Shown here piece by piece: positions 59,746 to 64,000 of a stretch of 64,000 nucleotides of DNA. The stretch is taken from NCBI RefSeq assembly GCF_000373565.1, contig NZ_KB891809.1, forward strand, positions 248,001 through 312,000, written 5' to 3'. The position numbers and the translations under genes are program-made. Below the pieces are notes generated by a model, which saw only the letters and a list, made by a program, of their open reading frames with translations, was not told the origin of the DNA and did no database searches. Positions within the stretch are counted from its first letter, which is position 1. Every line of letters begins with the position of its first letter. The DNA is from Streptomyces sp. HmicA12 (GTDB lineage: Bacteria; Actinomycetota; Actinomycetes; Streptomycetales; Streptomycetaceae).

Positions 59746-61146
59746 TCACGCGGACTCGGCCTCCTCGTCCGCGGCGACGCCGACGACGGTGGCCGCGACC
59801 GTGGACTCGATCCGCCAGTCCAGGCCGAGCAGCCGCGCGTCGGCGTCGATGTCCAGCATCGTGAGCGGCGCGATCGCGAGCCCCAGCGTCGCCGCGACCA
59901 GGCCCATGGTCTGCACGGCGGCGCCGGCGGACCGCAGCACGAGCGCGTAGCCCGGCCCGGCCAGCTTGGTGTCGACCTGGTCGAAGCGGGCGGTGAGGGT
60001 GACGAGGACCGCGGGCGTGCGGGTCAGCCGCGCGCCGACGGCGGCGTGCTCCAGGACCTCGTGCAGGGCGTCGTCGTCGCTGGTGACGAGGACGAGGCTG
60101 TGGTCGTCCCGGTCGTAGCGGTAGATGCCGGGCGTCAGGTCCGCGCACTGGGTCACGCTCAGGTACAGCTCCAGCGGGCAGCAGCTGCCGGAGTCGGCGC
60201 GGGCCGCGTGGAAGAGCAGCTCGGCGAGCTGGCTCCTGCTGGGTCCGCGGGCCCCGAACTCCCTTCGCTCCCTGGCCCGTTCGAGGAGATCCGCGAGGGC
60301 GGGCCCTGCGCCGGTGCGCTGGGGCGGGCGGGGCAGCGCGACCCGGTGCTGTCCGGTCTCGTCGGGGCGGGCGCGGGCGTGGTCACGGCCGGTGCGGTGC
60401 CGTACCGCCCCGAAGTCGTGGTCGTGCCGACCGAGGGTGCTGCGGGTGTGGAACAGCAGGTCCACGGGGACCCAGGCGGTCAGCGCGTCGTCCAGCTCCT
60501 CGCCGAACGGCTCGTGCGCGGAGCGCGCCACGTCGATGAGCCCGGCGGCGACGAGCAGTCCGAGGACGCGCCGTACCGCGTCGAGGCCGAGGCCGGTGGC
60601 GCCGGCCGCCGCCTCCGCGGTCGTGGCCCGGCCCACGGCGCCGATCAGGGCCACCGCCCGTCCGTCGTCGAGGCGCGCGCGGTACAGGGACAGCGGCGAC
60701 TCCATGACGAATCCGTCGTCGGTGGAGCGCAGTGAGGTGAACCGCGAGAGCCGCACCGGGGTCTGCGGGCCGAGCATCCCGGCCGCGCCTTCCACGGGCA
60801 GCGATTCGGCGCGCGGGGACATCGCCACCAGGCCGAGCAGCGGCGTCGTGCCGTCCTCGAACTGCAGGCCGCACTCCAGGAGCGGCCGGATCCGGTCGAC
60901 CAGGACGGTCAGTTCGTCCGTGTCCGCGGCCCCGGGCACGTTGGCCAGCTGCACCGGTCCGAAGCTCATCCGGCGCAGCGCCTCGCGCACCACCCGGCCG
61001 GGCCGCTCGATCCGCTCCACGCCCCACCGGTGGTGCAGCAGCACGTCGTCGCCGCTGTCCCCGGACTCCAGGTGGGTGCCCGGCCGCAGCGACCACAGCG
61101 TCAGCAGGCGACCGTGGTCACTTGTGCGGCTGGCTGGCGTCGTCAT
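59746..61146 (-). CDS. SagB-type peptide dehydrogenase (nitroreductase fold)
   Basis: A 466-residue FMN-dependent dehydrogenase of the SagB/McbC class. The N-terminal half (about 1-250) is an accessory domain seen in actinobacterial thiopeptide and goadsporin-type enzymes. The C-terminal nitroreductase fold has RREFGARGPSRSQLAELL, SGSCCPLELYLSV, GIYRYDRDDHSLVL and AAVQTMGLVAATLGLAIAP. These enzymes oxidise azolines to aromatic azoles after YcaO action. The gene is separated from the YcaO gene by 5 kb and convergent with the response regulator. GGAG precedes the ATG at 61146. Confidence 0.88.
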   Translation of the reverse strand: MTTPASRTSDHGRLLTLWSLRPGTHLESGDSGDDVLLHHRWGVERIERPGRVVREALRRMSFGPVQLANVPGAADTDELTVLVDRIRPLLECGLQFEDGTTPLLGLVAMSPRAESLPVEGAAGMLGPQTPVRLSRFTSLRSTDDGFVMESPLSLYRARLDDGRAVALIGAVGRATTAEAAAGATGLGLDAVRRVLGLLVAAGLIDVARSAHEPFGEELDDALTAWVPVDLLFHTRSTLGRHDHDFGAVRHRTGRDHARARPDETGQHRVALPRPPQRTGAGPALADLLERARERREFGARGPSRSQLAELLFHAARADSGSCCPLELYLSVTQCADLTPGIYRYDRDDHSLVLVTSDDDALHEVLEHAAVGARLTRTPAVLVTLTARFDQVDTKLAGPGYALVLRSAGAAVQTMGLVAATLGLAIAPLTMLDIDADARLLGLDWRIESTVAATVVGVAADEEAESA

Positions 61147-61279
61147 GAGGTCTCCACGGGCAGGGGTGCTGACCTGTCGAGTCTGTGGTCGGCGGACGCC
61201 GCGTGACAGTGCCCCGGTCACCGGCCCGGAGTGAAGAACTCATATGCGGGACGGGAGAAATCAACACCCGCCCCGGACA

Positions 61280-61795
61280 TCACAGCCTGCCGATGAGGAC
61301 CCCGCGCCACGTCCATCCGGCGTCGAGAACGGCCTGCCGCACGGGGTCCTTCATGTCGGCGCTGTCGAAGCGGAAGGTCTCCGTCGCCGCGAGGCGGCCC
61401 TCCTCGTTCCGGCCGAGCGTCCACTGCCTGGAGACGGTCCTGCCCGGGCCGCGGCCGACCTCGGCCGAGACGGACAGGGTGGGCACGCCCCGTACCCAGG
61501 TGACCTCCAACTGCTCCTCCACGGCCCGCACTTCGTGCTTCTCGGGGACCAGGCGCAGCCGGATCCGCAGGACGCGGCTGACGTCGGTGCGGGCGAAGAA
61601 GCCGTGCCAGGTCGGCTCGGCCACCCGCCATTCGGCGACCAGCTCGGCGTTCTCGTCGCCCCGCCCCGTGCGCACGACGTACGGCACGTCGGGCCCGCCC
61701 ACGCCGAGCAGCGCCGCGCGGACCTCGCCGGCGGGGCGGGCGGAGAGGCCGGCGTCGGGGTGCCTGGTGCCGGTCAGCCTGTCGAGGAGTCCCAT
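61280..61795 (-). CDS. Conserved hypothetical protein
   Basis: A 171-residue soluble protein with no recognised motif. It starts MGLLDRLTGTRHPDAGL and is rich in beta-strand-like segments (VSRVLRIRLRLVPEKHEVRAV, in two parts; TETFRFDSADM) and ends WTWRGVLIGRL. A START/SRPBCC-like or similar small beta fold is possible but not shown. It lies after the SagB gene on the same strand and diverges from the carotenoid oxygenase. It is probably outside the biosynthetic cluster. Confidence 0.7.
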   Translation of the reverse strand: MGLLDRLTGTRHPDAGLSARPAGEVRAALLGVGGPDVPYVVRTGRGDENAELVAEWRVAEPTWHGFFARTDVSRVLRIRLRLVPEKHEVRAVEEQLEVTWVRGVPTLSVSAEVGRGPGRTVSRQWTLGRNEEGRLAATETFRFDSADMKDPVRQAVLDAGWTWRGVLIGRL

Positions 61796-61885
61796 GGGGC
61801 CAACCTAGGGGCTCGACCCGATGGGCTCACGGCTGGATGGTGGAGATCTGGGCCACCCCTCACAGCGCCCATCGAGGAGGCCGTC

Positions 61886-63291
61886 ATGGCCGATCAGGCA
61901 AACCCGTATCTGCGGGGGCTGTTCGCACCCGTCCGCGAGGAGGTCACCGCCCACGACCTGCCGGTGAGCGGCAGGATCCCGGCGGATCTGGAGGGGAGGT
62001 TCCTGCGCAACGGGCCCAATCCGCTGAACCTCGACGACCCGGCCGCCCACCACTGGTTCAGCGGGCCCGGCATGGTGCACGGGGTGCGGCTGCGCGGCGG
62101 GCGGGCCGAGTGGTACCGGAACCGGTGGGTGCGCAACGACGCGATGGCGGCGGCGCTCGGCGACAAGCCGGTGCACGGGCCGCGCCACCTCGACATGGAC
62201 CTGGCGCCGAACACGCACATCCTGAACTTCGCGGGGCGCTACCTCGCCACGGTCGAGGGCGGCGCGCTGCCGTACGAGCTGGACGGCGATCTCGACACCC
62301 TCGGCCCGTACGACTTCCAGGGCACGCTGCCGGGCGGCTTCGCGGCGCACACCACGCTCGACCCGGTCAGCGGGGAGCTGCACGCGGTGGCGTACTGCTG
62401 GGCGTACCCGTATGTGCAGTACGTGGTGGTGGGCACCGACGGGCGGGTGCGGCGCACCGTGGACATCCCCGTCGACGGGCGGCCGATGATGCACGACTTC
62501 TCGCTGACCTCGTCGTACGTGCTGCTGTACGACCTGCCCGTGGTCTTCAACCCGGACGTCGCGACGTCCCCCTCGTCCCTGCCGTACATCTGGGACCCGG
62601 AGCACAGGCCCCGGCTCGGGGTGCTGCCGCGCGAGGGGCGGGCCGAGGACGTGCGGTGGCTGGAGGTCGAGCCGTGCTTCGTCTTCCATCCGATGAACGC
62701 GTACGAGGACGGGGCCGGGCTCATCACGGTCCATCTGGTGCGCTACGACCGGCTGTTCGCGGGCCGGGACAGCCGCGGGCCCGACGAGACGCCGCCGCGG
62801 CTCGTGCGCTGGACCGTGGACCTGGAGGCGGGGACCGTGCGGGAGGACGGGATCGACGAGCGGGCCGTGGAGTTCCCGCGGATCGATCCGCGCCGGGAGA
62901 CGGGCGCGCACCGGTACGGGTACGGGATCCTCGAACCCGACGACGGGTACGCCGCCGACCTGACCCGCCGCCACCTCCTCTCCCCACCGATCCGGCACCC
63001 GAACTCGCCCAGGTGGGCGTCGGCATCGTCAAGTTCGACCTGGAGCGGGGCGGCAGCGAGGTGCACCGCTTCCCTCCGCACGGGGATGTGGGCGAGGGAG
63101 TGTTCGTGCCGTCGTCCGCGGGGTCGGCGGAGGACGACGGCTGGGTCCTCTCGTACGTGTTCGACGCCGAGCGGGGCGCCACCGATCTCGTGGTGCTGGC
63201 CGCGCAGGACCTGGCGGGCGGACCGGTCGCGCGGGTGCATCTGCCGGCCCGGGTACCGGTGGGATTCCACGGCAACTGGATTGCTGATTAG
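61886..63291 (+). pseudogene. Carotenoid oxygenase, frameshifted near the 3' end
   Basis: From ATG 61886 the frame encodes a carotenoid cleavage oxygenase (RPE65 family): FLRNGPNPLNLDD, RHLDMDLAPNTHILN, GTLPGGFAAHTTLD, GRPMMHDFSLTSSYVLLYD, CFVFHPMNAYED. Iron-ligand His residues are visible (AHTT, HDF, FHP). After RHLLSPP (about 62980) this frame turns into low-quality sequence, whereas the +1-shifted frame from about 62990 gives a proper C-terminus (VGIVKFDLERGG, EDDGWVLSYVFD, PVGFHGNWIAD, stop 63291). The last His ligand is in FHGNW. A one-base loss (or two-base gain) around 62975-63000 would explain it: true pseudogene or sequencing error. Confidence 0.82.
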
Positions 63292-63703
63292 GGCAGTTGG
63301 GCGTCGCTCTTCGCGCGGCGGCGCCGCACCAGCCGGGGCAGGAGCAGCCCGGCCAGGACCAGCAGCACGCCCAGGACACGGACCGGGGTGGGCCAGGTGC
63401 CGTGCGCGACGCAGTCGAGGGCGACGGCCGACAGGACCTGCCCGCCGATCACCAGGAGGGAGGCGCGCCGAAGACGCCGCCGAGATACGCGGCGGGCGGG
63501 GCGTCGCCCGGTCCCGGCCAGGTGCCGGGCAGCAGCAGGGCGGCGAGCAGGAAGAGGGTCAGGAGCCCGAAGCCGACGACGTGGTTCCACACGGAGGCGC
63601 GGAACGCGCCGACCCTGGTGGCGAGTTGACCGTTGACGGCGCGGCTGACGCCGATCAGGACGCCGTTGAGCAGGGCGAGCAGGACGTAGGGCAGCACGCT
63701 CAC
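63288..63703 (-). pseudogene. EamA/YdcZ-type membrane transporter, disrupted
   Basis: Starting at GTG 63703, MSVLPYVLLALLNGVLIGVS and TRVGAFRASVWNHVVGFG match the N-terminal half of YdcZ (DUF606)-type transporters, reaching YLGGVFGA at about 63465. The frame then stops, while a second frame continues with SLLVIGGQVLSAVALD and a C-terminal hydrophobic segment ending at 63288. Compared with the family, roughly 25-30 residues seem missing at the junction, so a small deletion plus frameshift is likely. It overlaps the convergent carotenoid oxygenase stop. Confidence 0.72.
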
Positions 63704-64000
63704 GCACCGCCCGTCACGATCAGGACGCTGCCGCCGAGGACACAGAGGGCGGAGACGACGTCGGCGGCCGTGATGCGGCGGCGCGGGACGCGCGGCAGCC
63801 CCCAGGCGTCGGAGGCGATGCCGAAGAGGATCTGGCCGGTGAGCATCAGGGCGGTGGTGCCGGCGAGCGCGAGGTCGCTGTTGACGGCGATCGCGGAGAG
63901 GGTCACGACGAGCGCGCCGGGGATGCCGCCCAGCCGGAACCAGAGCGGGGTCCGGCCGGGCAACGGGTCCGGCGGGGTCAGGGTGCGGCGGGCGGCGAGG
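63700..64000 (-). CDS. EamA/YdcZ-type membrane transporter, C-terminal part (cut by window edge)
   Basis: An open frame entering from the right edge. The visible 100 or so residues include WFRLGGIPGALVVTLSAIAV and TTALMLTGQILFGIASDAWG, then a last hydrophobic segment SALCVLGGSVLIVTGG, typical of the second half of YdcZ (DUF606)-type small transporters. Its stop overlaps the GTG of the next gene (GTGA at 63700-63703), as in paired half-size transporters that work as heteromers. Substrate unknown. Confidence 0.75.
   Translation of the reverse strand, partial: LAARRTLTPPDPLPGRTPLWFRLGGIPGALVVTLSAIAVNSDLALAGTTALMLTGQILFGIASDAWGLPRVPRRRITAADVVSALCVLGGSVLIVTGGA

Overview
The window looks like Streptomyces chromosome. 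It has very high GC, strongly GC-biased third codon positions, GAF-ANTAR regulators, an antibiotic regulator of the SARP family with matching 11-bp-spaced heptamer boxes, and three copies of a familiar Streptomyces intergenic repeat (core GTCGCGCAGTTCCCCGCGC). No rRNA, tRNA, CRISPR array, transposase or replication origin was seen.

Left flank (1-11996), not biosynthetic. First comes an arsenic-resistance group: the end of a flavoprotein gene, two ArsR repressors, an Acr3 arsenite pump and ArsC. A stress and signalling stretch follows, with one STAS protein and three GAF-ANTAR RNA-binding regulators. Mixed in are two membrane fatty-acid desaturases of different classes, a flavin/2Fe-2S reductase, three paralogous DUF5994-type proteins and a small membrane protein.

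Central region (12015-about 61146), one large biosynthetic gene cluster. (a) 12015-21495, minus strand: citramalate-type synthase, glycosyltransferase, carrier protein, AMP ligase, CerJ/DpsC-like acyltransferase, Fe-S-dependent NDP-hexose 3-dehydratase, sugar 4-ketoreductase and a second glycosyltransferase. This looks like a module that makes an unusual acyl group and puts it on a deoxysugar. (b) 21645-23479: first ABC exporter. (c) 23550-34360, minus strand: type II polyketide synthase (KS alpha, KS beta, ACP) with aromatase/cyclase, a second cyclase, an NTF2-like protein, two FAD hydroxylases, an anthrone-type monooxygenase, an SDR and an acyl-CoA ligase. (d) 34488-43091: aldo/keto reductase, MbtH-like protein, rhomboid-like protein, O-methyltransferase, third glycosyltransferase, second ABC exporter, and a DpsC-like FabH homologue divergent from an acyltransferase, which suggests a starter other than acetate. 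(e) 43380-50955, minus strand: a luciferase-like monooxygenase and a deoxysugar operon (RmlA, RmlB, 2,3-dehydratase, 3-ketoreductase, 4-ketoreductase) with a fourth glycosyltransferase. Together with the 3-dehydratase this builds 2,3,6-trideoxyhexoses. No 3,5-epimerase is present, so D-sugars are expected. (f) 51066-61146: SARP regulator, then a RiPP-like part: a 50-residue peptide gene overlapping the gene for a fused E1-like/YcaO cyclodehydratase, a histidine kinase and its separated response regulator, a phosphopantetheinyl transferase, an acyl-CoA dehydrogenase, a DUF6059-type protein and a SagB-type azoline dehydrogenase.

The most notable inference is that an azole-forming RiPP set (peptide, YcaO, SagB) sits inside a glycosylated aromatic polyketide cluster and may share its regulation. 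Direct heptamer repeats with 11-bp spacing, as expected for SARP binding, lie in front of the polyketide, sugar, transporter, methyltransferase and FabH operons and also in front of the DUF6059/dehydrogenase/phosphopantetheinyl-transferase operon. Whether the product is one hybrid molecule or two co-regulated ones cannot be decided from sequence.

Right flank (61280-64000): a conserved hypothetical, a carotenoid oxygenase split by a frameshift, and two EamA/YdcZ-type transporter genes, one disrupted and one cut by the window edge.
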